Below are positions 19,442-27,193 of a stretch of DNA of 36,871 nt, in pieces. The stretch is from Opitutia bacterium (lineage in GTDB: Bacteria > Verrucomicrobiota > Verrucomicrobiia > Opitutales > Coraliomargaritaceae), in NCBI GenBank assembly GCA_002862945.1, contig PKCJ01000097.1:1-36871 (forward strand). Reading direction: 5' to 3'. Under the pieces are notes generated by a model that ran no database searches, had not been told where the DNA came from, and saw nothing but the letters and a program-made list of their open reading frames with translations. Each line of letters starts with the position of its first letter. Within the stretch, counting starts at the first letter, position 1. Both the position numbers and the translations under genes were made by a program.

Positions 19442-20608
19442 TCAACTAAAAATAGAGATCAGAAACGCCCCTGACCAAGCAATACAAAAAGAGGATAACA
19501 CTGCGAAGCTAGCTTGCTTAAAAATCATTTTTAAAGTGAAGCTAAGGCGCATCTCTTTTATCACAGTAAACGCAGTTACCATACAAGGGAGCAATACACT
19601 AGCCAAGTAGACAGCGGTTAGAATTTGCACAGGGGATTCAAGAGGAATTTTTAATGAATCACCACCATCTAATAATCCGATAGCAAGGCCATCTTTACGT
19701 ATAGAACCCAATACGACTGCAAGGGCTGCTTCAGCTGGAAGATTAAATAATGCCATTACTGGCGCAAGTAAACCCGCAGAAAGTTGTAGAGTTCCTGTCC
19801 ACTGCAATAATCCAGCAAAGACACACATAAACAGAAAGATTGGCAAAGCGGTCAGGATGAAATCTGTTAAGTTTTTATAGACTCCGCTAAATACGGCTCT
19901 AAAAGCAGGCAAGCGCAATGACGCTGGTGCAAATCCTGCCGTTTCGACAAAATTAGTTTGCTTAGATTTTGGTTTAGTAAGTCGTAAATAAATTAGGGTA
20001 GTGAGTGCTAGTGTAATAAGATATACTGGACCTAGCCATAAGAAGCCGGAAACCCCAAAAATGGCTAGAGTTGCAGGAAGCTGATAAGAACAAGCCGATC
20101 CAAAAGATATAGCAGAAATACATATCCCTCTCGAGCAACTTGAGCAAGATCGAGTAGAGACGATTGCTGGGACGTTACAACCAAAGCCCATAACTACTTG
20201 TATGAGGTCGCGGCCAGTAAGACCAAAAGGCTTTAGTCTAGAATGTAGTGAATTAGACAATAGGTCGATTAAACCAGTTGTTTTGTAGACCTCAATCAGC
20301 GCAGTGAAAATGATTATTGTTGGTAAAGCGTAAAGCAGTAAGAATGGCAGCATGGCAAAGACACCATAATCTCCTCCCAATGTTGCATTAACCGGGCTAG
20401 GGAGCTTGTTGATTGTAGCTAACAAGGGTTCAAGCACTGCTTTTAGTAAACCGTAAAGACTGTTCGCGAGAGCATTCGCTTGCACCACAGAGTAACAAGC
20501 TGGAACAAAAAGGATGACTAGGCTTAGTGGAGCAAAACTGATTATAGCCTCAAGCGTGCCTAAGAAAAATGACAGCCCAGCCTTATCTGTTTTTCTCGCT
20601 GAACTCAT
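19442..20608 (-). CDS. FeoB-like membrane permease lacking the G-protein domain
   Basis: This is a 388-residue polytopic membrane protein that looks like the transport half of FeoB (nucleoside-recognition/Gate type). It contains the FeoB hallmark VMGFGCNVPAIVSTR at 139-153, followed by an unusual cysteine-rich stretch (C155, C158, C163, C173) where FeoB has a charged loop and MSCSARLP. A second Gate-like half follows (about 235-345). The N-terminal GTPase domain of FeoB is absent and the ATG start is clear. It overlaps the upstream flavoprotein gene by ATGA, so the two are coupled. In this context a divalent-metal role is likely, with zinc a better guess than iron because of the COG0523 neighbour; this is inference. 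Confidence 0.75.
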   Translation of the reverse strand: MSSARKTDKAGLSFFLGTLEAIISFAPLSLVILFVPACYSVVQANALANSLYGLLKAVLEPLLATINKLPSPVNATLGGDYGVFAMLPFLLLYALPTIIIFTALIEVYKTTGLIDLLSNSLHSRLKPFGLTGRDLIQVVMGFGCNVPAIVSTRSCSSCSRGICISAISFGSACSYQLPATLAIFGVSGFLWLGPVYLITLALTTLIYLRLTKPKSKQTNFVETAGFAPASLRLPAFRAVFSGVYKNLTDFILTALPIFLFMCVFAGLLQWTGTLQLSAGLLAPVMALFNLPAEAALAVVLGSIRKDGLAIGLLDGGDSLKIPLESPVQILTAVYLASVLLPCMVTAFTVIKEMRLSFTLKMIFKQASFAVLSSFCIAWSGAFLISIFS

Positions 20609-21750
20609 ACATCTTGTTCTACAGGTTCGGCTACTGATTCAACCGCACATTCGCAATTAGTACAACATTCAAGGTCATCTACAAGAAAACCTCGGCGGCG
20701 GTCGTCTTCCAAATCTGGCTCTGGATATCCTAACCGTTTTGCAACGGATCTAGCAATTACTCCAAAACGTGCTCGAAATTTATAGATAAAGCAGAACTTT
20801 GAGTTATTGTGCACTAAAGAGGGACCACTGTAATAAATTCCTGGATAGAGCGTAGACTCATCTTCTTCTGTAAATACAGGCAAAGAATTCTCCCATTTAA
20901 AGAGATCTTTTACTGGAGTGAGTGCGGATTGAAAACCAGTTGCCGCTATTGGACGATGCTCTGATTCAAATATTTCACCATCATCTGTTTCTACTATATA
21001 GCGATTAGATAGTTTACTTACAGACAATACTTTACAATTACCGCGTAGAACCATCTTTCCTGGGTTTTCTTTTAGCGTGGAAAGAAGACGATCTCTTGTG
21101 TAAGGACTAAGAATCTCGCTGGGATCTGGATGATCTACCTTCCAAGGTTCACCACTTGATAAAACTATCACTCTCTTGCCAATCCCAACTAAGTTGAAGG
21201 CAGCGTCGATTCCGCTTTCGTAACCCCCAATAACCAATGCATCTTTGCCTTGGTAATCGTTCCAATCACGGAAAACACTCGAGTGAGCACAAAGTTCAGC
21301 ACCTTCAAATGACTTTAGCTTCGGAAGTGAGAACTCACCACCTGCCCAAATTATAATTTCAGCCTTATAATTCTCTTTATCTGTGTGAACACAATAGCCT
21401 TCTCTTCCAGGAGTAATTTGAGACACCTTGACTTGTTCGCGAACATTTAACCCAAAATGAGCTACTCCGGTCCTAAGGTAATCAGCGTATTCTTTACCCG
21501 TTAAATGTTGTTTCTGAAAAAAGTCAGCAGGACTAGTGTCAGGCGTGATTGAATTGAGGTCTGTCTGATAAAAAGAATTAGTGTGAAAAGATGGCGTTAT
21601 GAGTCTCATCTGTTTAGGCCAGCGTCTAAAAGAACTACCGACACAATTAGCCTCAAGAATGACAATGTCTTTAATGCCAGCTCGGTTTAGTGCTAGTGCA
21701 CAACCTATGCCAGCAGGACCAGCTCCAATAATGATAATTTTATGTTGCAC
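20605..21750 (-). CDS. FAD-dependent NAD(P)-binding oxidoreductase with Cys-rich C-terminal tail
   Basis: This 381-residue flavoprotein of the YpdA/CzcO type has two Rossmann motifs: FAD-binding IIIGAGPAGIG at 6-16 and NAD(P)-binding VIGGYESGIDAAF near 170-182. An ATGF motif appears near residue 265. Its tail ends in ECCTNCEC (361-368), then an acidic stretch; a CCxxCxC cluster is not usual for this family and could bind metal or act as a redox site. It is the first gene of a leftward pair with the FeoB-like permease (ATGA overlap) and diverges from the COG0523 GTPase across 152 bp. One guess is redox control of metal or thiol chemistry at the permease, but the reaction is unknown. Confidence 0.75.
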   Translation of the reverse strand: MQHKIIIIGAGPAGIGCALALNRAGIKDIVILEANCVGSSFRRWPKQMRLITPSFHTNSFYQTDLNSITPDTSPADFFQKQHLTGKEYADYLRTGVAHFGLNVREQVKVSQITPGREGYCVHTDKENYKAEIIIWAGGEFSLPKLKSFEGAELCAHSSVFRDWNDYQGKDALVIGGYESGIDAAFNLVGIGKRVIVLSSGEPWKVDHPDPSEILSPYTRDRLLSTLKENPGKMVLRGNCKVLSVSKLSNRYIVETDDGEIFESEHRPIAATGFQSALTPVKDLFKWENSLPVFTEEDESTLYPGIYYSGPSLVHNNSKFCFIYKFRARFGVIARSVAKRLGYPEPDLEDDRRRGFLVDDLECCTNCECAVESVAEPVEQDV

Positions 21751-21902
21751 ATTTTACTAATGAAAGTCACTTCTGATAAGTCAAGTATTCTGCAAGTAAC
21801 GTTAGGCTATTTGAGTCTTCATTATGTTCATAGCGTAGATTAGCATTGGTGCTCAATCGCTGATTTATGTATGTAAGCTGATTAAAAAAATTAAATTTTA
21901 AT

Positions 21903-23108
21903 ATGCAAAATTTGCGCAAAAAACTTCCTGTAACTGTTCTATCTGGCTTCCTGGGAGCTGGAAAGACCACTTTGCTCAATCATATATTAAACAACCGTGA
22001 GGGACTGAAGGTTGCAGTTATTGTTAATGATATGAGCGAGGTGAATATTGACGCAAGATTGGTGACTGATGGTGGCGCTCAACTTAGTAGAACCCAAGAG
22101 CAGCTTGTTGAAATGAGTAATGGCTGTATTTGCTGCACTTTGCGTGATGACTTGCTTCAAGAAATAAGGCGACTTGCTGGTGAAGAACGATTTGACTATT
22201 TGTTAATTGAATCCACCGGAGTTTCCGAGCCAATGCCGGTAGCGGAGACGTTTTTCTTCAGAGACGAATTTGGCTTTTGCTTGGATGATATTTCATCCCT
22301 CGATACTATGGTGACCGTTGTTGATGCAGCAAATTTTGAAAGTGATTTTGGTTCACCAGAGACATTAATGGATAGGGGACAGCAAGTAGGTACAGATGAT
22401 GATCGCACGATTGTAGATTTACTGGTCGATCAAATTGAATTTGCTGATGTTGTTATATTGAACAAAATTGATGCGGTCAATGATGCCACGAAAACAAAAA
22501 TAACTTCTGCTATAAAAGCGATTAATAGCCGAGCTGAACTGGTTGAATCTGCATATGGAAATATTAATCTCAACGAGATATTAAATACTAATCGTTTTGA
22601 TATAGAGTCTGCTGAGCAGATGCCCGATTGGCTTAAAATAATAGAAGGGGAGCCGATACCAGAAACTGAGGAATATGGTATTCATCATTTCGTATATCGA
22701 GCTAGGCGCCCCTTTCACCCCGAACGATGGAGTAATTGGATGAAACAAGAGTGGCCAGGTGTAATTAGGTCAAAGGGGTTCTTTTGGCTAGCTACTCGTA
22801 TGCCCTACGTAGGGGTCTGGTCTAAGGCAGGAGAGCAAACCAAATTGGAGATGGCAGGAAAATGGTTCGCTACGGTACCTCGAAAAAATTGGCCCGATGA
22901 CCCTGAAGAAGTTAAATCGGTTCTATCTAATTGGCGAGAGCCACACGGAGACCGTCGCCAAGAAATCGTTTTAATCGGGTATGTAGATAAAATGGACGAG
23001 AGCTTTTTGAAAGAGTGCTTCGATGCCTGCTTGTTAAATGATGAAGAAATGAATCTGGGAGAAATTTCTTGGAGTGACTTAAAGGATCCTTTGCCGCAGT
23101 TTGAATAG
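21903..23108 (+). CDS. COG0523 GTPase, ZigA/YciC-type zinc chaperone
   Basis: This is a cytoplasmic SIMIBI-class GTPase. Walker A GFLGAGKT is at 15-22, the metal-binding GCICC motif that defines COG0523 at 74-78, ESTG with SEP next to it, and NKID follows in [12 protein letters not shown]. The ~400-residue length and the C-terminal CobW-C region (FFWLATR, then [16 protein letters not shown] and CLLNDEE) place it with the YciC/ZigA branch, made under zinc starvation in Bacillus and Acinetobacter, rather than with CobW, HypB or NHase activators. It lacks a histidine-rich loop. It diverges from the flavoprotein-permease pair. I looked for a Zur-type box in the 152-bp gap and found none that I would defend. 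Confidence 0.85.
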   Translation: MQNLRKKLPVTVLSGFLGAGKTTLLNHILNNREGLKVAVIVNDMSEVNIDARLVTDGGAQLSRTQEQLVEMSNGCICCTLRDDLLQEIRRLAGEERFDYLLIESTGVSEPMPVAETFFFRDEFGFCLDDISSLDTMVTVVDAANFESDFGSPETLMDRGQQVGTDDDRTIVDLLVDQIEFADVVILNKIDAVNDATKTKITSAIKAINSRAELVESAYGNINLNEILNTNRFDIESAEQMPDWLKIIEGEPIPETEEYGIHHFVYRARRPFHPERWSNWMKQEWPGVIRSKGFFWLATRMPYVGVWSKAGEQTKLEMAGKWFATVPRKNWPDDPEEVKSVLSNWREPHGDRRQEIVLIGYVDKMDESFLKECFDACLLNDEEMNLGEISWSDLKDPLPQFE

Positions 23109-23127
23109 GAGCTTAGCTTTAATAGCG

Positions 23128-23340
23128 ATGGAAGTAGAAATAGAAATCAATGAAATAGGAATCAACTTTTGTGACATTGATTCTGAAGGAATTACTTCAA
23201 ACCATAAATTCTTCTTTTATGGATCTTACAACTGGGACGAAGCTCCGATTAGCATAGGAGAAATTATTGATGAAGGAGCTAGTCAACTGGAACTTAGATC
23301 TCTTAGAGACTGGTGTGAGAAACAAGTTCCTCGGCAATAG
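23128..23340 (+). CDS. Small hypothetical protein at the end of cassette 1
   Basis: This is a 70-residue acidic protein (MEVEIEINEIGINFCDID...) with no recognised family. ATG at 23128 is preferred; an in-frame TTG at 23101 would overlap the COG0523 stop codon and add nine residues. It follows the COG0523 gene by 19 bp on the same strand, so it is probably co-transcribed. Its stop codon lies inside the first GGCAATA unit of the array that opens R2, so its end was probably set by the repeat. It could be a real small partner or a truncated remnant. Confidence 0.5.
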   Translation: MEVEIEINEIGINFCDIDSEGITSNHKFFFYGSYNWDEAPISIGEIIDEGASQLELRSLRDWCEKQVPRQ

Positions 23341-23608
23341 TTTGGCAATAATCGGGCAATAATTTGGCAATAGCCCCTGAAGCCACATAAGCACTGGGCA
23401 AAATGGTGGAGGTGGCGGGAGTCGAAATCGCACCCTGAAAAATAAGCTAATCTGCAAGTGTCTATACTGCAGTCTATTACAAATGTACTACTCTCCTATC
23501 TTACAATAAATGAGGTCATAAAAGCTCATATTATGTCAGGAAGTTCGTAGGAATTTGTAGGAATTTACAATTGGGGGCGGGGGTTCGCTTGGCTGGCCTC
23601 TTGATGAT
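23333..23608. repeat. R2: attachment-site-like direct repeat, copy 2
   Basis: This is the second copy of the ~265-bp element, here with four GGCAATA units at 23333, 23344, 23355 and 23366, exactly 11 bp apart. The tRNA-like 3' end is at 23402-23435 on the minus strand, and a perfect tandem pair of GTAGGAATTT sits at 23547-23566. The layout (phased short repeats, core, then repeats on the other side) is that of a tyrosine-recombinase attachment site with two arms. The core is identical to R1, including the broken T-stem. Confidence 0.85.
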
Positions 23609-23681
23609 GTGTGTATAGTAGGAATTATTGAACAAAAATAACGATTTGCTACAGCCTAATACCTATTATAAGTTACAAAAA

Positions 23682-24650
23682 ATGATTAAGTTCTTACGAA
23701 AACCTATTACGCTTATATTCATTACTATATATGGTTTGTTAATCTTTTGGTTTCTAGATAAACCATCAGAAAGCGATTTAGATGATTTTCCTTGGGGTAG
23801 CACCTATTTGCAGAACTACGATGGAGAATTATACGGAATAGGTGAAGAATCTTACCATTTTGAATCTAAGCGAGATTCATATATTAGTTATGAGAATTGG
23901 GATCCCGAAAAAAGATTATTTTTTCTTGAAAATTCAGACGGGTCATTTCCTAGAAGAATTAAATTTACTAATATTAAATACAATAAGTTTTTCCGCACGT
24001 TGCATGCTGTTTGTGATTTTACAGAAGATGGTAATGATTATTTACGTGCTTATTATAATCATTACATTTATGATAGCCCAGAAGGCTACTCCAGAAAGAA
24101 TGGGTTTCAACTAAATGGGGATTCTTATGGGTTTTTTCTCCCATTTGCTCTCACTAATGGAGCAAAGCTTACTATTACAGCACGCATTCTAAATTCCTCT
24201 AATACAATCCCAGCAGATTTAATTTTCAGTTTTGACAAACTGCCTCGTCCCCAAATTTCAGAGTCATTGTACGAGACTGAAAAAATAAGCCTTAATAACG
24301 AGATGAATACTTATGAAATAAGTATTCCTAAATTATATTCAGAATCGGGTATTGGTTCTATCTCGATGTATGTCTTAAATAAAGATACTTCATTAACGAT
24401 CGAAAAAGCAGCACTAGAATACGTAATAAATGGAGAGAAAGTCTCTGAAGAGTTGATTTTTTCAGATGCTTTTGGTGATGCGGTGCTGACTGAACCTTGG
24501 AATGATAAAGAGTTAAAATGGGTTTATAAATTTAAGTTCAATAAAGATTTCTCAAAGATTGATAATGGGAAATTAGTTATTCATTCGATGAATTATAAAC
24601 CCTGGACTAGTAAATATGATTCAAATTGGTTTTACACCAAATTTGAATAG
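23682..24650 (+). CDS. Unknown membrane-anchored extracytoplasmic protein, sole cargo of cassette 2
   Basis: This is a 322-residue protein with one N-terminal membrane helix (about residues 8-26, LITLIFITIYG-like) and a large, probably beta-rich domain full of Tyr, Asn, Asp and Ser. ATG at 23682 is chosen because the signal-anchor begins there; TTG at 23628, with a weak GGA ahead of it, would add 18 polar residues. I recognise no family. The gene is very A+T-rich compared with the flanking chromosome and is the only gene between R2 and R3, so it was probably acquired. No enzyme motif or metal-binding cluster stands out. Confidence 0.7.
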   Translation: MIKFLRKPITLIFITIYGLLIFWFLDKPSESDLDDFPWGSTYLQNYDGELYGIGEESYHFESKRDSYISYENWDPEKRLFFLENSDGSFPRRIKFTNIKYNKFFRTLHAVCDFTEDGNDYLRAYYNHYIYDSPEGYSRKNGFQLNGDSYGFFLPFALTNGAKLTITARILNSSNTIPADLIFSFDKLPRPQISESLYETEKISLNNEMNTYEISIPKLYSESGIGSISMYVLNKDTSLTIEKAALEYVINGEKVSEELIFSDAFGDAVLTEPWNDKELKWVYKFKFNKDFSKIDNGKLVIHSMNYKPWTSKYDSNWFYTKFE

Positions 24651-24674
24651 AGTTTTTAATTAAAAGTGACTTAT

Positions 24675-24709
24675 AATGGTGGAGGTGGCAGGAGTCGAAC
24701 CCGCACCCC
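24675..24709 (-). repeat. R3: tRNA/tmRNA-like 3' end, copy 3 (core only)
   Basis: On the minus strand this 35-bp segment reads as the 3' end of a tRNA or tmRNA: T-stem GCGGG, loop TTCGACT, return stem CCTGC, acceptor CACCTCC, then ACCA. Unlike R1 and R2 its T-stem pairs fully (one G-T pair). No 5' acceptor (GGAGGTG) exists upstream, because the SDR stop codon is only 4 bp away, so this is a fragment and not an RNA gene. The phased arm repeats of R1 and R2 are absent here, as for a chromosomal-side site. Confidence 0.75.
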
Positions 24710-24713
24710 AGCA

Positions 24714-25439
24714 TTATGCTTCGATAATAGCTTCGGCGAAGTTGTGGTATGCTTTTTCAAAGTCCTTCGCCATGCGGTCAGGAAAGAGGTGGAAATCACC
24801 TTCTTTGAGCGCCTCGACAATGCCTTCGCTAACTACGCTTGGTAAATCAGAGTCTTCAGCGAAGCCTGAGGATATAGCCATGTCGGTTAGAATAGGACCA
24901 GGATGGACACTTAATGTAGCAGTTCCTTGCTCCTTGAAGATAGATCTTAGCGCCTGAGTGAAAGAGTATGCAGCTGCTTTACTAGCTGGGTAAGTTGCTC
25001 TAGGGAAGCTGCTTAGCGAGGCAATGGAGTTGATTTGAACGAAGGCACCGCCGCCGTTGCGCTTAAGCACTGGAGCAAAGGCCTGTGCCATACGAATTAG
25101 GCCGTAGACGTTAATGTTCAGTTCGATCTGAAATTGTTCGATGACATCTTCATCCATGACGCCTGCACCGATGAGGACGCCTGCATTCGAAACGACGACA
25201 TGGGCGTCGCCCGCAGTTTTTGCGGCGGCCTTGATGGAGGCAGGCTTGTCATAGTCGATATCGACGGGAACGACTTTTTCACCAAATTGCGCTACAAGTG
25301 CATCGGCTTTATCTAGGGTGCGCACTCCTGCGTAAACTTTTGATGCACCGTGCTCGAGAAAGCTTTCGACGATGGCTTTACCAATGCCACGATTGGCACC
25401 AGTCACGAGGGTGTTTTTATTAGAAATATCGTAAGTCAT
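24714..25439 (-). CDS. Short-chain dehydrogenase/reductase (SDR) family oxidoreductase
   Basis: This is a 241-residue classical SDR, a cytoplasmic NAD(P)H-dependent oxidoreductase. The dinucleotide motif TGANRGIG is at 13-20, NAG at 85-87, the catalytic serine at S138, and Y150/K154 in YPASK. Arg17 in the glycine-rich motif and R40 after the second strand suggest NADP(H) preference. It follows phnE by about 48 bp in the same direction and may be the last gene of that transcript. Its stop abuts R3. The substrate is unknown. Confidence 0.88.
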   Translation of the reverse strand: MTYDISNKNTLVTGANRGIGKAIVESFLEHGASKVYAGVRTLDKADALVAQFGEKVVPVDIDYDKPASIKAAAKTAGDAHVVVSNAGVLIGAGVMDEDVIEQFQIELNINVYGLIRMAQAFAPVLKRNGGGAFVQINSIASLSSFPRATYPASKAAAYSFTQALRSIFKEQGTATLSVHPGPILTDMAISSGFAEDSDLPSVVSEGIVEALKEGDFHLFPDRMAKDFEKAYHNFAEAIIEA

Positions 25440-25487
25440 ACTTAAGCGATAAACCGCTCTTGGCAGAGCTTCAACCTCAGAGACTAT

Positions 25488-26333
25488 TTAATCGGAGAGG
25501 GCGTTATTGGAGCCATCACGCCGCGCTATACGTCGACGTATGTGTTCGCTGAGGAAGTCGAGCACGGTGACGACTATTAAAATGCAGCAAAGCACGGTAG
25601 CGAAGCGATCCCATTGGTGGAATTCTTGGTAGGCGTGGAGTTGTAGACCGAGGCCACCTGCACCTACATATCCAATGATGCTAGCTGAGCGTATGTTGTA
25701 TTCCAACATCCAGATACAGTGACTCCAAATGAGCGGCTTGGCGTGAGGCCAGATACCGTATTGGAAAGACTGAAGTGGATCTGCGCCGATCCCACGTAGC
25801 GATCGTGCCACTTTCATGTCGACTGACTCAAAAGCCTCGCTGAAAAATTTACCTAGGTATCCGGTGCTGTAGAGCGTTAAGGCGGCGACACCAGCCAAGG
25901 CATTGGCACCCATTGCAGCCACTGCTATAACCGCCCAAATTAGGCTTGGGATGGTCCGAATGATATTGAGTAGCATGCGCATGCTAAAGACTAGCCATGT
26001 CGGTCCAATTGTCTGGGCGGCACCCAGGGCGATGATCAGAGAAATGATAATCGCGAAGAATGTAGCTAAAATCGCGATCTCTACGGTTTCAACCAGGGCA
26101 GAACCGGTTGACTTCAGCACCGTTAGGTCGGGCGGGAAGAATTCGGAGAGGAAGCGTCCCAAATTCTTTAAAATGTCGAGATCACGTTCGTTACCCTGAA
26201 TTTGGCTACCGCTGAAAATGACAGCTAGAAAAAAAATGAGTAGCGTGGTGTTCAGTAAGTTGAGCCGCTGATACCAAGGCAATTCAGCGAGTGCGGGACC
26301 CTTCTCGTGCTGAGGTGTAGGACTTAGACTCAT
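25488..26333 (-). CDS. phnE: PhnE-type ABC transporter permease
   Basis: This inner-membrane permease has 281 residues and about six helices. The EAA-type loop that docks the ATPase is in the segment SVDMKVARSLRGIGADPLQS, and the C-terminal GYVGAGGLGLQLHAYQEF signature is typical of phosphonate/phosphite permeases. The start overlaps the phnC stop (ATGA). With PhnC and PhnD it forms a complete importer. Because a Fur-box siderophore receptor lies upstream, the ligand may not be a plain phosphonate. Confidence 0.86.
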   Translation of the reverse strand: MSLSPTPQHEKGPALAELPWYQRLNLLNTTLLIFFLAVIFSGSQIQGNERDLDILKNLGRFLSEFFPPDLTVLKSTGSALVETVEIAILATFFAIIISLIIALGAAQTIGPTWLVFSMRMLLNIIRTIPSLIWAVIAVAAMGANALAGVAALTLYSTGYLGKFFSEAFESVDMKVARSLRGIGADPLQSFQYGIWPHAKPLIWSHCIWMLEYNIRSASIIGYVGAGGLGLQLHAYQEFHQWDRFATVLCCILIVVTVLDFLSEHIRRRIARRDGSNNALSD

Positions 26334-27067
26334 ATTTCGGCCTCCTCATTTACTGGCCTGACTCGGCGCATCTTGTGTGCCTTAGGGTCGTTTTGGTTTA
26401 AGCTTAGTGCAATGTCTGCGAAGCGCTGAATGTGCTCAGCATTATGAAGCACGCAAAGCACAGGTTTCCCCTTTTCGTCGGCTTCTTGCCTGAGTAAGCC
26501 GAGTACGCGCCCTGCATAATAAGCATCGAGACTAGATGCGGGCTCGTCGGCAAAATAAATCTCAGGCTTTTGGAAGAGCACACGTGCTGCGGCGACACGT
26601 TGTTTCTCTCCACCTGACATATGTTTCGCCCATTTATGTGGATTTTCACCAACGCCCAGTTCGCAGAGTAATCGGTAAGCCTCTTGCCGGAGTTTTTTCG
26701 GGAAACCGAGTAGGGTGCTTATGGAGTGAAAGCGGCCTAATCGCCCGCAGAGCACATTAGTGAGCAGGTCCGCATTGGGAATCAGCTGGAGTTCTTGGTA
26801 AACGATTCCAAAGTGACTGCGTAGGTCTTCCGGTTTATGAGCACTCGTGCCGCTGAGTTTGAAACTAACGCTGCCCTCGCTTGGCTCGAGCATGCCACAA
26901 AGACAGGATAAAAGTGTCGTCTTCCCAACCCCAGAGGGCCCTACGATGGCGAGGAATTCGCCTGCATGCAGATCAAGGTTAAGGTCCCTGAAGAGCCAAC
27001 GGCCACCTCTTTGCAGGCCGATTCCTCGCGCGCTTAATATGGGCTCTTGTTTTTTGTCCTGCATCAA
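26330..27067 (-). CDS. phnC: PhnC-type ABC transporter ATP-binding protein
   Basis: This 245-residue ATPase energises the PhnE permease. Walker A GPSGVGKTT is at 43-51, the Q-loop Q91 in VYQELQLIP, signature SGGEKQR at 151-157 and Walker B IYFADEP at 170-176. The Q-loop region and the NVLCGRLGRFHSI segment are typical of PhnC rather than of general ABC ATPases. It overlaps phnE by four bases and lies 126 bp after phnD. Confidence 0.88.
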   Translation of the reverse strand: MMQDKKQEPILSARGIGLQRGGRWLFRDLNLDLHAGEFLAIVGPSGVGKTTLLSCLCGMLEPSEGSVSFKLSGTSAHKPEDLRSHFGIVYQELQLIPNADLLTNVLCGRLGRFHSISTLLGFPKKLRQEAYRLLCELGVGENPHKWAKHMSGGEKQRVAAARVLFQKPEIYFADEPASSLDAYYAGRVLGLLRQEADEKGKPVLCVLHNAEHIQRFADIALSLNQNDPKAHKMRRVRPVNEEAEI

Positions 27068-27193
27068 AATTGTAGCTCAAGCCTCGTTGAATGAAATCTA
27101 AATACAAATAGTTAGCCGCACATTTCATAGTAACATTTAGCTTACACTGGATGCTCCTTAATGAGCCTAGCAAGTCAAGGTTACTGAAAACGA

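Larger units (their letters stand above)
19166..24709. mobile_element. Accessory island of two tandem cassettes bounded by tRNA-like 3' ends
   Basis: This block is visibly richer in A+T than the DNA on either side and is framed by three copies of a tRNA/tmRNA-like 3' end (in R1, R2 and R3). Cassette 1 (R1 to R2, about 4.2 kb) carries four genes with a metal-homeostasis theme. Cassette 2 (R2 to R3, about 1.3 kb) carries one unknown gene. Tandem attachment-site copies flanking cargo are what repeated site-specific integration would leave. No integrase, transposase or relaxase gene is present in the window, so movement would need an enzyme supplied elsewhere. The boundaries are inferred from the repeats alone. 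Confidence 0.6.

Noticed and set aside
21751-21902. Zur-type operator between the flavoprotein and COG0523 genes
   Set aside because: Searched for a TGTTATAATATAACA-like palindrome. Only a TAACGTTA octamer and an uneven dyad (AGCA...TGCT near 21842-21853) are found, which is not enough to call a Zur site.
19430-24674. Integrase, transposase, toxin-antitoxin or CRISPR genes in the island
   Set aside because: All open frames in both strands were considered; none shows tyrosine or serine recombinase, DDE, toxin or Cas motifs, and no spacer-repeat array exists.
24675-24760. A complete tmRNA or tRNA gene at R3
   Set aside because: Only the T-arm and 3' acceptor half are present; no matching 5' acceptor (GGAGGTG), D arm or anticodon arm lies upstream, where the SDR coding end begins after 4 bp.
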